A stretch of 64,000 nt of DNA, taken from positions 1,860,001-1,924,000 of the forward strand of contig JAACJO010000007.1 of assembly GCA_013368445.1 (NCBI GenBank), in the 5' to 3' direction. Below the pieces are notes generated by a model. That model made no database searches and was not told the origin of the DNA. It worked only from the letters and a program-made list of their open reading frames with translations. The translations under genes were made by a program, and so were the position numbers. This DNA is from Leucocoprinus leucothites (lineage: Eukaryota > Basidiomycota > Agaricomycetes > Agaricales > Agaricaceae). Below, one piece after another: positions 31,272 through 41,673 of this stretch (position 1 is its first letter; every line of letters begins with the position of its first letter).

Positions 31272-32155
31272 TTAAATCTGAATAAATACCTTCTGTACTG
31301 CACGAATAAAAGTGTATATATCACCAGTATCAGAAAGTTGACTCAAAAGAACACTGATGGCAGGAAGATTCGGAGATATTGTTACAACTGATCACATGTC
31401 AGTATTTTGGCACAGGCAAGATCATTCACGTTGGCTGACCTTTGTAATCTGCATCAGCTATATCCAGGACAAAGCTAGCCTCTTGTGTAGGGTCTTCATG
31501 ATTGGTGTTTGTAAACCTGAAGAGCAATTTGTCTTTCCCAACCCCTTCAATATTACAGGCCAGTTGAGCCTCGCAGCCTATGAGCTCGGGTGGAACACTA
31601 GAAGCATGAGTGCTGAGAGTGGCACGCTCCTTATCTTTCTCTGGAGATTCCAAGCTTAGAAGTGATCAGGTGCGAGACGTTCAACAACTGACCTCGTCGC
31701 AGGTTCGCTGTAATGGCACGATACTGATCAATTTCCCCTTGAATTGCCGCACACTTGTCCTTGAGCGATGTCAGCTGGCGTTGGAGTGCGGCAACAGAAA
31801 GGTCCGCATCCTTTCGCTCCTCTTTCTCACGTTCGAGATCTAAAGACGAGCTTGAGGTACTCAGATTCTAGAGTTGACGCAAAAACAAACCCGCAACAAG
31901 GTCTATCTCCTTCAATTTGCACTGATTAATTTCATTCTCCACATGTTGACTCTTGTCTGCATATTTCTTCTTCTCTGCAGTTTGGTACTTGCGTCGTTCC
32001 GCAATGGAAGTGATTGCTTTGTTCTTGAACCCCACGAGTGCCTTGAGAAAGGTGCGAGTCGACTCTTCGTAGTTGGTGACGCGCAAATCAATGTTCGGAT
32101 GCTGATCCTGGAGAAGCTGGGAGAGGTCGACACGAGAAACACGAGGGGTTGACAT
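31272..32155 (-). CDS. SPC25: Kinetochore protein Spc25 (Ndc80 complex)
   Basis: Four exons on the minus strand: 32155-31923, 31859-31693, 31640-31440 and 31387-31272, joined by introns of 63, 52 and 52 nt. They total 717 bases, or 238 residues, normal for Spc25. The N-terminal two thirds is a coiled coil; the C-terminal globular domain is recognisable by CNIEGVGKDKLLFRFTN, FVLDIADADYK and a closing helix (FIRAVQKVF). Spc25 pairs with Spc24 and anchors the Ndc80 complex to the inner kinetochore. The first intron uses GTGCAA, a weaker donor, and is the least certain junction. It faces DBF2 across about 166 bases. Confidence 0.8.
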
Positions 32156-32321
32156 AGTGGTCGAAGATAAAATATAAACGAGACGCGGGTGCAGGCGCGT
32201 GACGATCACGTGTGTGTAATCTATTAATGTGAATTTCAATTCATAAAGGCCCCTGTTCAAAAGTTCGAACGCAGGCGAGGATACCTACGTCAGCTCTACC
32301 ACAGTTACCGTGAGACCCGCG
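32156..32321. promoter_or_regulatory. Shared promoter interval SPC25/DBF2
   Basis: 166 bases lie between two divergent start codons. It contains CACGTG (in ATCACGTGTGTG) and GC-rich sequence but no clear TATA box. Co-regulation of two mitotic genes is an inference from position only. Confidence 0.4.
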
Positions 32322-34240
32322 ATGCCAGGTGACCAGGATATACGCATGGGAACGGCAAAACCCTTCGGTATCAACGACATCACAATGGGTACAGCAAAAC
32401 CTGCCAACGACATTCATATGGAAACTGCGAAGACGGGCCTGACCCTTAGGCAGGGTGCGATGAAAGGATGGGAACGGGAACTATTAGAGTCTCCAGAAGT
32501 CAGGAGAAAGGCTACTGTCGCTCAACTCTGTGAGCTCTGTTCAACTCCCAAGTCATCGTAACGCTGTTACTTATGACGTTGTCTATCAGATTTCCTTGAC
32601 TATTACTTCCAAAGCCTGGGCTATCTAGCGGCAAGGAAAGAGAGAAGAGCTGTATTTGATAAGGATACGGCAGCAAGAGGAGTCAAAGGGCAAGACTACA
32701 CAAACGAATTCAAGTCATACTGCGGTCGTGAACGAGTCTTACTACGTCGGCGAAGGACGAAACTAAAAGTCGATCAGTTCCATATCATTGCCCAAGTTGG
32801 ACAAGGAGGATATGGCGAGGTATATCTTGCCCGAAAACAAGACTCTGGGGAGGTTTGTGCGCTGAAGAAGATGCGTAAGAGGACGCTTCACAAGATGGAC
32901 GAGGAAAGTATTGGTGCTACACCATCCAAGTTGACGTAACTAATCTCGCGGGCAGATCCGCCACGTCCTCGTCGAACGCGATATCCTGACCGCTACTAAG
33001 ACACCATGGTTGGTGCGCCTACTCTACGCCTTCCAAGACCCGCAGTTTGTGTATTTGGCGATGGAATATGTCCCAGGAGGAGATTTTCGAACCCTTCTCA
33101 ATAACTCTGGCATTCTCAAAGAAACCCACGCTCGTTTCTACATCAGCGAGATGTTCGCTGGAGTGAACGAACTTCACAAGCTTGGATACATCCATCGTGA
33201 TCTTAAACCAGAGGTGCGTCGAACGCATGTCCTTGATATTCTAGTGGCTGACTATTTTTCAGAACTTCTTAATCGATGGTACCGGCCATGTCAAGTTGAC
33301 CGACTTTGGCTTAGCGACGGGAGCTCTGAATCCACAACGCATCGAGTCCCTGAAGTTCAAGGTACCAATCTCTGCAGCTCCTAGTTCGAAGACTGTATGA
33401 AGGTTTCTCAACAGCTTGACAAAGTCAAAGATAATCGGATCATTCACCGGACAGCAACAGAGCGACGCACAATGTACATGTCCATCCGAGGCGCAGACCC
33501 TCGTTATGCTGATTCCATTGTTGGCTCTCCTGACTATATGGTCAGTAAATCTATCAAACTTTGCTCCCTTCGGCGTCCGCTCAATTGCACTTGGCAGGCT
33601 CCCGAGGTACTTAGGGGTAAACCGTACACCTACTCCGTCGATTATTGGTCCCTTGGTTGCATATTGTTTGAGTTTATGGCTGGTTTCCCGCCTTTCAGTG
33701 GCGGAACTCCAGAGGAAACCTGGACTAATCTCAAGAATTGGGCCAAGGTTTTACGAAGACCGCAATACGATCAACCGGAAGATATGATCTTCAATCTCTC
33801 CGATGTTGCTTGGGACGCAATAACACAGTACATCCCCTCTTCCTCTTGTGTGCCAGCTGCTGTTTATTAATGATCCTTTCAGGCTCATTGCACACGCAAG
33901 CACTCGCTACTCATCTCTTGACGATGTCGGCAGTCACCCCTTCTTCAAAGGCGTCAAATGGGATGACCTCCGCAGTGTCCGGGCACCGTTCGTTCCTGCT
34001 CTAGACTCCGAACTCGATACAGGGTACTATGACGATTTCACCTCTCCCGAGGACATGGCCAAGTATGCTGAAGTGAAGGAGAAGCAGAAGAATGTTGACG
34101 CGGTCAAAGAGACAGATGATCCCGTCGGGCGGGGTGTTTGGGTAGGATTCACATTCGGAAAGAATGGACCTGGTCCTAAAGTCAATGCCTCGAGTGCTTA
34201 TTCGAATGAGGACGACGGTACCCTAGCAACCATTTTCTAA
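32322..34240 (+). CDS. DBF2: NDR-family protein kinase Dbf2/Sid2 (mitotic exit / septation initiation)
   Basis: Seven exons: 32322-32529, 32590-32903, 32956-33213, 33263-33361, 33415-33540, 33598-33827 and 33883-34240, giving 530 residues. A Mob-binding N-terminal segment ([15 protein letters not shown]) precedes the AGC kinase domain: [10 protein letters not shown], the catalytic Lys in ALKKM, HRDLKPEN, DFG, an activation-loop insert, SPDYM-APEV, and the C-terminal hydrophobic motif VWVGFTF. It phosphorylates mitotic-exit and septation substrates together with Mob1. The second intron starts with GA instead of GT (GAAAGT at 32904). Only that junction keeps [11 protein letters not shown] in frame. 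Start at the first ATG of the open frame. Confidence 0.88.
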
Positions 34241-34741
34241 TACCCCTTGCCTCCCCCCGTTCGTTTTCTTAGTGTCCCTGGTGTACGAGTACAAAACCCT
34301 ACTGGATTACGATGTTTCAGCAGAGTCAACAAGCGTTCATAGTCCATTTTGGATTATAGTAAATGCAAACACATAGAAATCGTATGCTACACCCCAAATA
34401 TTAAAATTGGAGATAAATGAAACCAAGTCTGGTCAGGTATTAACGAAAGAATGTGCGATTAAAGGCCTCAAAGCGAAACAAAATGTCCATATAATCATCA
34501 ACGAAGGAGATAGAAGGTAGTGGGGAACGTCATTCATTCATAAGTCATTATGATGTCAAAATGCAGGTGCAGGTACCCAATGCTTTCGTCCGTACTGTTA
34601 CGAGAGGTATTAGCTCAGTGCCTGCAGAACATGAATGGAAACCTAAATACCTTTGGTCGTTTCTCAACGTAATTGTCAGCGTCCTCCACATCGCAAGGAG
34701 AGCGGCGCTTCAGATTGGTCCGGACTGTGAGTGGTCGAGCT
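34241..34741. other. Intergenic, DBF2 to hypothetical gene
   Basis: About 500 bases of non-coding sequence between convergent genes. Nothing recognised. Confidence 0.5.
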
Positions 34742-35314
34742 TTATCCTTCTACAGGATATAAATGAGCACTAAACATACTTGGAGAGCGCGCAGGATAAC
34801 GAACGGGTGTAGTGATCATACTCGACGAGCTGGATGAAGATGAGGAGCGTGTGAGGTCTGGGTAGACCGCAATATCCAAGGGGACATCAGGGAGCGGTCG
34901 CAGAATTGCACCATAGCCTTTACGAGTAGGAGGCCGGTGCAAGGGTTCATCGCGAGTCCCAGATGATCCAGCTGTATTGATCCTCGAAAGGTATTCAGAA
35001 AGTGCAGCGTTGATATTGAGCAATTCATTGTTCGTAGGACCAGACACCCAACCATTCGTATTCGCATGAGCATTAGACTCGGCGATGGGGCTGTAAGTCT
35101 GAATGATCAGAGGATCATGTCTGCAGTAGGCCTCTATAGTAGGCATGTTCATTGCCTTGCGAGTATCCACGTTGAGGTTGAGTCGGATTGCCCGCCGCTT
35201 GGCATAGTGGGTGGGTTTATGAAAAGCGCGATAGCAACGAGCCTCGGCATAGAAGTATGCATTTGCATCTCGGAGGTTATAAACGACTTGAGCGAAACGT
35301 GAATCGGAAAGCAT
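34742..35314 (-). CDS. Hypothetical protein, about 190 residues
   Basis: One open frame with ATG at 35314. It begins LSDSRFAQVVYNLRDANAYFYAEARCYRAFHKP, plausibly helical, then a Thr/Asn/Pro-rich segment and a poly-Ser run before the end. A GTATGT donor at about 34776 could splice out the last codons, and an upstream exon (FINDYIYE, near 35360) is possible, so both ends are uncertain. I recognise no domain. It lies between DBF2 (convergent) and RPA12 (divergent). Confidence 0.4.
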   Translation of the reverse strand: MLSDSRFAQVVYNLRDANAYFYAEARCYRAFHKPTHYAKRRAIRLNLNVDTRKAMNMPTIEAYCRHDPLIIQTYSPIAESNAHANTNGWVSGPTNNELLNINAALSEYLSRINTAGSSGTRDEPLHRPPTRKGYGAILRPLPDVPLDIAVYPDLTRSSSSSSSSSMITTPVRYPARSPSMFSAHLYPVEG

Positions 35315-35971
35315 GATGGAAAATTAGGGTGATTAAGTGGATGATGAGGCGACCTTCGTAAATGTAATCGTTGATGAAGACGGAGAAGACACGCGCAGCG
35401 TGTGAGAAGAAAGAAATTAGAAGACAAGGGCGCACCGGAGCACTGGGAGGCTGGAGGCGGGGTGAACACAACAATAAGTGTGTTTGTGGCGGGCAGATTG
35501 GAAGCCAGAGACTTTATAATTCTTCCAAACTGGGACCCACAATGAGAAGTTCACAAGAACAATAGACTGCCAACGTGGTTCAGACGCTAAGACAAAACTT
35601 AATTGTATTGAAAGGGAATTCCATTGGTGGAACAAAGCACATCCCTCCGGTTGATATTCCTCTTGTATTTTGCAGCGTCACCCTGGTAGTTGCCAAGTGG
35701 CCAGCAGCCTTCAGAGTAGAGTGATCAATTCGAATACTCCGCGGGAGGAAATGACGGTCATTGGCCTATTCAAATACTCGTCCGATAGAATCACAGGAGC
35801 AATGTAGGAACTACTCACGAGCGATGACCCAATGTGGCTTTTTGTGAAGGAGTTAATTGTCAAGCGTGGGAGAGAGGTTAGTAAAACACGTGGCCTAGAC
35901 TACGTTATTTTTATACCGCTGTCAAACGCCTGTAGATATCTACCTTGACAATTTGCATCGCTTGGTTTCCA
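35315..35971. other. Intergenic, upstream of RPA12
   Basis: Divergent promoter region of about 650 bases. May hold a short upstream exon of the hypothetical gene; otherwise nothing recognised. Confidence 0.4.
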
Positions 35972-36613
35972 ATGACCTCTGCTCATAAGATAGGTCAGCG
36001 ACAACCTTGATGACAATTGATAACCATCTGAAACGACATGCGCCAGGATCTCTTTTATTTTGTCCGGAGTGCGGTACACTCTTGGACCAGCCCAAAGACG
36101 GCGAAGAATATGTATCATGCGAGCAATGTCATCACGAGGAACCCGCAAGTTGTAGGTATCAAACGGGCTTTCTTCGACAGAGCAGCTTATTCGAGCGTAA
36201 CCCGTGTAGCTTACGATAACATTATGATCACGACACGGTCGCACCCTGATGCATTTCCCTCTGCATTAAGGCAGAAACGAAAGACACAGACAAAACTACA
36301 TGAGAAAGGAGACCAAGGCACATTGGTGGCGTATCTATCATATTTTACCACGAGCTTTATGCTTATGGCGGGATAGGTATCTGAGAAATGTCCATCCTGT
36401 GGACACATGGAGGCGTATTCAAAAGAGATGCAGGTGCGTGGACGAGCAAATAACGTTACATATGAACATGGTATGAACTCGATGTTAGCTGCGAAGTGCG
36501 GACGAGGGATCGACAATCTTCTATACGGTACGTGTTTGCAGGTCATAAGCTTGGTAACACTAACTGGCAACTAGTGCACGGCTTGCAAGCACGGATGGCG
36601 TATCAACAATTAA
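35972..36613 (+). CDS. RPA12: RNA polymerase I subunit Rpa12
   Basis: Six small exons: 35972-35993, 36047-36151, 36210-36325, 36377-36433, 36489-36527 and 36575-36613, 378 bases in all, coding 125 residues, the usual length. The N-terminal zinc ribbon is LLFCPECGTLLDQPKDGEEY followed by SCEQC. The C-terminal TFIIS-like ribbon is VSEKCPSCGHMEAY ... SADEGSTIFYTCTACKHGW, including the DEG-type acidic loop used for RNA cleavage. It contributes proofreading and termination by Pol I in the nucleolus. The start is set by the first exon encoding MTSAHKIG, which splices into GSLLFC. It ends 19 bases from the OST5 stop, tail to tail. Confidence 0.92.
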
Positions 36614-36632
36614 TGGGAAGGGGTATATTTGA

Positions 36633-36982
36633 TTAGACATAGACGCCGACACTGCAGAATAGAGCGAGGATGCCAAAGCCTCCGAGGAGACTCGCAGTGG
36701 AGGCAACTGCCAGTTCTCTGAGTGGGAGAGATTGTTTTGGCAGACTAGAGGAGAGTGAGGAACTGGGGAAGAAAGAAAAAAAAGAGATAACACACGTTGT
36801 AAAGTAGAAAGCGAGGCCGAAAGTAGACGAAAGAAGTACTAGAGCCAAATAGGGCAGGGCAGCCGTTGGAATGAGTGGTGCAAATGGAGGCAGTGCGTCA
36901 AACGCGACCTGGAGTATGTTAGATGAGGACATGGATTGGAGCGACATGGAGGAGTTACCTTTGCGTGGTAATAGTCAGCCAT
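36633..36982 (-). CDS. OST5: Oligosaccharyltransferase small subunit Ost5 (TMEM258 family)
   Basis: Three exons, 36982-36959, 36908-36796 and 36744-36633, encode 82 residues. Two membrane spans are visible: ALPYLALVLLSSTFGLAFYF and the C-terminal ELAVASTASLLGGFGILALF followed by the family ending VGVYV. The subunit belongs to the ER complex that N-glycosylates nascent proteins. An alternative acceptor 18 bases upstream of the third exon also stays in frame. It is divergent from YOP1 over 128 bases. Confidence 0.85.
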
Positions 36983-37110
36983 GGTGGATCTGAATGACGC
37001 GAGCCACGACAGCAGAGCATTCCACACGACGTCACGCCCCAGCTGAGACAAACACGTGCAAGCACCAAATATTAAGTTCCCTGGCAACTCTCCTCCTCAT
37101 CCCAACAACC
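36983..37110. promoter_or_regulatory. Shared promoter interval OST5/YOP1
   Basis: 128 bases between divergent start codons. Contains CACGTG (in AAACACGTGCAAG at about 37050) and ACGACGTCACG at about 37027; both are palindromic motifs suited to bZIP or bHLH factors. Function inferred only. Confidence 0.4.
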
Positions 37111-37769
37111 ATGTCTTCCGCCCAGAAAATTCAGCAGCACCCCGTCTTCGTCCAGGTCCAGAACAAGGCCCAGTACCATGTCGGTCAGCTCGACAAAGAG
37201 GTATCACCGTTTTCTCTTATTTGTTATTTCAATTCTAAATGTTTTTATAGCTCTCCAAATATCCCGTCCTCATTAACCTCGAGCAACGCACTCAAGTCCC
37301 TAAGACTTATGCTGTTCTCGGTGGTCTCCTCCTCGTCGCTATTCTCCACACCATTAACCCACTCGCTGCACCCGTCTCCAATCTCGTCGGCTGGGGTCTT
37401 CCTGCGTATCTTTCCTTCAAAGCCCTCGAATCCCCTTCTCCTAATGATGACGTCCAGTGGCTAACCTACTGGGTCGTCTTTGGATTCTTCAACTTCCTTG
37501 AAAGTCTTGCCATTCGCGTTCTTCTCTACTATGTTCCCTGGTATTATGCTTTCAAGACCGTTTTCATCGTCTGGTTGCAATTACCCGCCTTCCGCGTGAG
37601 TAACCCTCGTGTACCGCGTGTCCTACCTGCTCATCACTGGCTTTTTACACGTTTCTAGGGTGCACAAACTACCTATTTCACTCTTCTCAAGCCTGTGCTT
37701 TCCAACATCAGCAGCCAGTCTCGTGTCGTTGCACCCACTACCACGACTGCGGACTCTCACCAAGAGTAA
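37111..37769 (+). CDS. YOP1: ER-shaping reticulon-like protein Yop1 (TB2/DP1/HVA22 family)
   Basis: Exons 37111-37200, 37251-37595 and 37659-37769 give 181 residues. The conserved TB2/DP1/HVA22 block is clear: VPKTYAVLGGLLLVAIL, a first hairpin with NLVGWGLPAYLSFKALES, then WLTYWVVFGFFNFLESL and YYVPWYYAFKTVFIVWLQLP. A short amphipathic helix region follows, ending in a polar tail. It bends ER tubules by wedging paired hairpins into the membrane. All splice sites are canonical. Confidence 0.95.
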
Positions 37770-38813
37770 ACGCTAGCTCTTCCGAGTCGTCCAGATTTGA
37801 TTGCCTGTTGTCGAGTAGCTTCCCCTCTTGGTCTCGAGAGTGCCTTTTACTTTCCTGTCGTCCATAGACTTTGGTTTTGTGTAATTTCCTCTGCTGTTCG
37901 CTCAGTGGCTTTTTTTCATTGTTCACTTTATGCCAGCGCTTAGTATTTTCTTCGCTTACTTATGTGAATCTTTTACCCTGCCGACAAAAATTCTTGTCTC
38001 CATCGGGCTCAGCCGACATCAACGTCATTTTCGATGATATCACAGGTGATTTCAGCCCTATGCGCCAGCCCACTATTAAGGCCTTCAAGCCTATGTGGGT
38101 TCTCGAGGTTTTAGGATTATCCAGCGGGTGATGCCCTGAAACGTGTCGGAAAGGTATTGAGTCGTGCCCAAAATACTTACTCGTTCTCTGATGAGACAAC
38201 GTCAAAGATGATAGTAAAGGAGGCATTAGCCTCAATGCCTCGACAGTGACCTCCACCATCAACTGGCATCGTTTCAGCCCTCTTTCTCGCACACCTCGAT
38301 CTAGCCCCTTAGGCTCTTGTACAAGGCCGTCACTCTAGAGATCACTGGACTGATATTTCCATGCGGTTCCATGCGGCCAAGCCAAGATTTCCCAGGACTC
38401 TTGAACTCATGCGTAAAAAGCGGAGAATTATTGACTCTCTTGTCTCCGGTCAATTTGTTCGGAAGCGAATCTCCTGAATTGACGGGGAAGGTTGTTCTTC
38501 ACGCCCCCCTCTGTTCAGTGCCTCGCGAAGGGAGGGCTTATCGATATATCACCCGTCCAAGAGAAGTCCGAAGTAGGAGACTAACCATTTGGGTCTCACG
38601 CCTGTTCACGGCTCCCTTCCCCTTTTTGCTCCACTGTGCCCCGGACTGAATAGTTGTCGTGGCAAAGAGGAAATCCTCGGCAACATGACCTGTTCTACGA
38701 AACCAGGTGAACACCGAGTCTAAAAATAATTCCGGAATTCCCGCCTTTAAATGTGGGGTACCTCTCCAATGGAAAGCCCACTAGAACTCTGACGCTCCCT
38801 GCATTATCCTACC
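37770..38813. other. Intergenic, YOP1 to first transporter
   Basis: About 1 kb. The open frames in it have no coding character I can support, and no repeat ends were found. Confidence 0.5.
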
Positions 38814-40766
38814 ATGGCCGAAGCGGAGAAAGGCTCTCATGTCGATAGTAGCGACGTAGGGAGTTTGCAGATTTACGAGAGGCCGAAGGGGCTCAAGGGC
38901 TTGTACTATAATCCCATGACTCAAGTTGTCATGCTGGGTTTTGTCTGTTTTATGTGTCCTGGTGAGTATCTGCTTTCATCCTAACAAGTTCGTGCTAATC
39001 AAGATGCAGGCCTCTTCAACGCTCTCAATGGATTAGGAGGAGGGGGTCAGATAGATACAACCATCAGTGCCAACGCGAACTCCGCCCTCTACGCCACCTT
39101 TGCAGTAGGCGCCTTCTTCTCTGGGTATGTAAGCAATAGTCTTGGCATCGATCACAACTTTCTGGCTTATTTCCACCTCCGCCAGTTCCGTGACCAACAA
39201 ACTGGGACCGCGTCTAAGTCTTTTGCTGGGCAGTGCGGGGTATCCTTTATACATTGGATCGTTTTTGTAAGTCCCCGTCAGAAGCGTCGAGGATGCGCAT
39301 GAAAATCTGACCTATTATTAGGGCTATCAATATTCATCCCAATCTAGGAGGCTTTGTAATCGCAGCGGGGGCTATTCTTGGTTTTTGTGCTGGACTGCTA
39401 TGGACTGCACAAGGCTCGATGATGCTTTCATACCCAACGGAGAGTCAGAAGGGTTTATTTATTGGTGTATTTTGGGCTATCTTCAATCTGGGAGCGGTAG
39501 TGGGCGCGTCAGTCTCCCTGGGAGAAAACTTTCATTCTACGGCAAGTGTCTGCTCTCATGTCGATTTCTTACAGCATGCTGAGCTTGATTCCATCTCTCA
39601 GGCTAACTCGGGTAGGTCACCCATTCCTTAGATATTAAACCGACCTCGTGCACTGATGACTGAAATGGTATGTAGTGGATAATGGGACCTATGTGGGTAT
39701 TATGACAGCCTCAACACAAAGTATTCTACCCAAGACTCACCCATCCTAACAGATAGCATTTCTCGTCCTCACTTTGGTCGGTGTCGCTATTCCCATCTTT
39801 ATGGTCGACCCAACAAAGATCATTCGCTTCGATGGTACACTGGTGACAACCCCGCGCCATCCCTCCTGGAAGTCGGAGATAATGGGGCTTTGGTACACTC
39901 TCAGAACAGATCCCTATGTGCTTCTTTTGTTCCCAATGTTCTTCGCCTCGAATTGGTTCTACACATGGCGTGAGTCGAGTTTCCCTCGAACACAGTGTAC
40001 CTTCGCTCACGAAGTCATAGAGTTTAACGAGTACAATATCGCAATATTCAACATTCGCGCACGCGCGCTCAACAACTTGGTGTATTGGCTTGCACAAATC
40101 ATTGGCTCCCTTTCTATTGGATTCGTTCTCGACCAAAAAAGACTCACTCGTCGCTTCCGCGCCTTCGCTGGTTGGATAATTCTTCTTGTAATGGTCTTCG
40201 TCGTCCACATCTGGGCTTACTTTTATCAAAAGTGAGTTGCCCCATCTTACGCGGAAGACAGTATTTTCTCATTCAACATTATAGGCAATATACCAGAGAA
40301 TCCCTACCTCCAGACTTCCCCAACAAGATGGATATTTTTGACCACGGTTCTGCGGGACGGATCATGTTATACATTGTTTGTGGTTTGCTCGACGCCATGT
40401 GGCAAACGGCTGTTTATTGGCTCATGGGAGCTATGTCCAACGACCCAGCAAAGCTAGCTTATTTCACAGGCTTTTGTACGTCCCCGTGTTGACCGCTCCA
40501 CCGTTCCTTCCCTTGACCGACTATTAATACCCATAGATAAGTCCCTCCAGTCTGCTGGTGCAGCCGGTGCCTGGCGCGCTGACGCACTACAGATTCCGTA
40601 AGGCTACTATTTATCTCTTGACATTTCTATCTGAAACATCGGCTATAGGTATATGAACATGTTCATCTCGACCTGGGTACTTCTGGCCGCTGGTCTTGTC
40701 TTCTCGCTTCCACTGCTTGTAATGCGTGTCAAAAACCACACAAGTTCTAGTGATGACAATCTGTAA
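38814..40766 (+). CDS. UNC-93-like major-facilitator membrane protein, copy 1
   Basis: Eleven exons total 1,389 bases and 462 residues. The family signature is present: YNPMTQVVMLGFVCFMCPGLFNALNGLG, LLGSAGYPLYIGS, LLWTAQGSMMLSYPTESQKG, FNLGAVVGA, SNWFYTWQFNEYN, and about 11-12 hydrophobic spans. Members are little-characterised 12-TM proteins of fungal plasma membrane or vacuole; the substrate is unknown. Exons 5 and 6 are only 10 and 17 nt (39602-39611, 39676-39692). Intron 4 (39542-39601) uses a GC donor (GCAAGT). Exon sizes 115, 81, 220, 10, 17, 217, 211 and 61 recur in the second copy, which shows a tandem duplication. Confidence 0.9.
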
Positions 40767-41673
40767 GCCGCTTCTCGCTGACATTACAATTGAATGAGAA
40801 ACTCAATGCTTCTAGCTATCAAAACTCTTCTGACTGAGCGACAGTTTTACGACCTATGCTTTATGTTTCCACATACCCTCAAGTCAACCATTAAATACCT
40901 CGATCTTAATGGCTTGAAATGCAACCTTCGGGTCGACTTTTCGCCGATGAATCGACCGTACATTATTTGTAGTAGCAGGTAGCTATAATTGGGCAACCCT
41001 CGATGACCTTGGGGCAGAGCTGAGAAGGAGGGTGGAAGGGGTGGAGTTCGGGATGTACGGTCAGGATAACGCCGTATGAGATCTTTATCAGGATCAAACA
41101 AGCCGGGTTCGGAGTTCCTCAGCCTTAAAACTTGAGCACCTGGCAAATATAATGAAATATGACTCGATGAAACCGATAAGCAAGCACACTGTTGAGCTCT
41201 GCTACTTATCGTCCTGGCCACTAACCCTGGACATCGCGGTCTGGAGTCCTGGCCTAGTTCCGGGGTCTAAATTGGAAATAGATGAGAGATCAATTCATCA
41301 ATTCGACCACCCTGGCCAACCCCTTGCGAACTCTTGCGAATTCCAACAACTCCCCACATGGAACGAAGCTGAATGCACCAGCTCTGGCACGCGATCACCC
41401 ATCGTTAGCGAAACACCCCCATGCTATCTCCATTCCGAATTCTAGCAAGCATGTTGTTACAGACTTCAGTACCTTTGGGCCTGTGACCCGCAATGTGTTG
41501 ATGTCCATGTTGCGACCCGTGGCACGTGGGAGTTGTGTAATTCTGTTCATATGGTTCTCTAATGACCAAACGGAAATAACTTCCGAGTTCACTTAAATGG
41601 ACGCCGTTGAACTTGTACTCACCCTTGCGGCCCCCTGCCCCAGTTCACCTATCACCCTGCCACTCCAGCCAAC
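40767..41673. other. Intergenic between the two transporters
   Basis: About 0.9 kb. No gene supported. Confidence 0.5.

Noticed and set aside
38317..38649. A 110-codon open frame between YOP1 and the first transporter.
   Set aside because: No recognisable motif, no splice context and no neighbouring support; left as intergenic.
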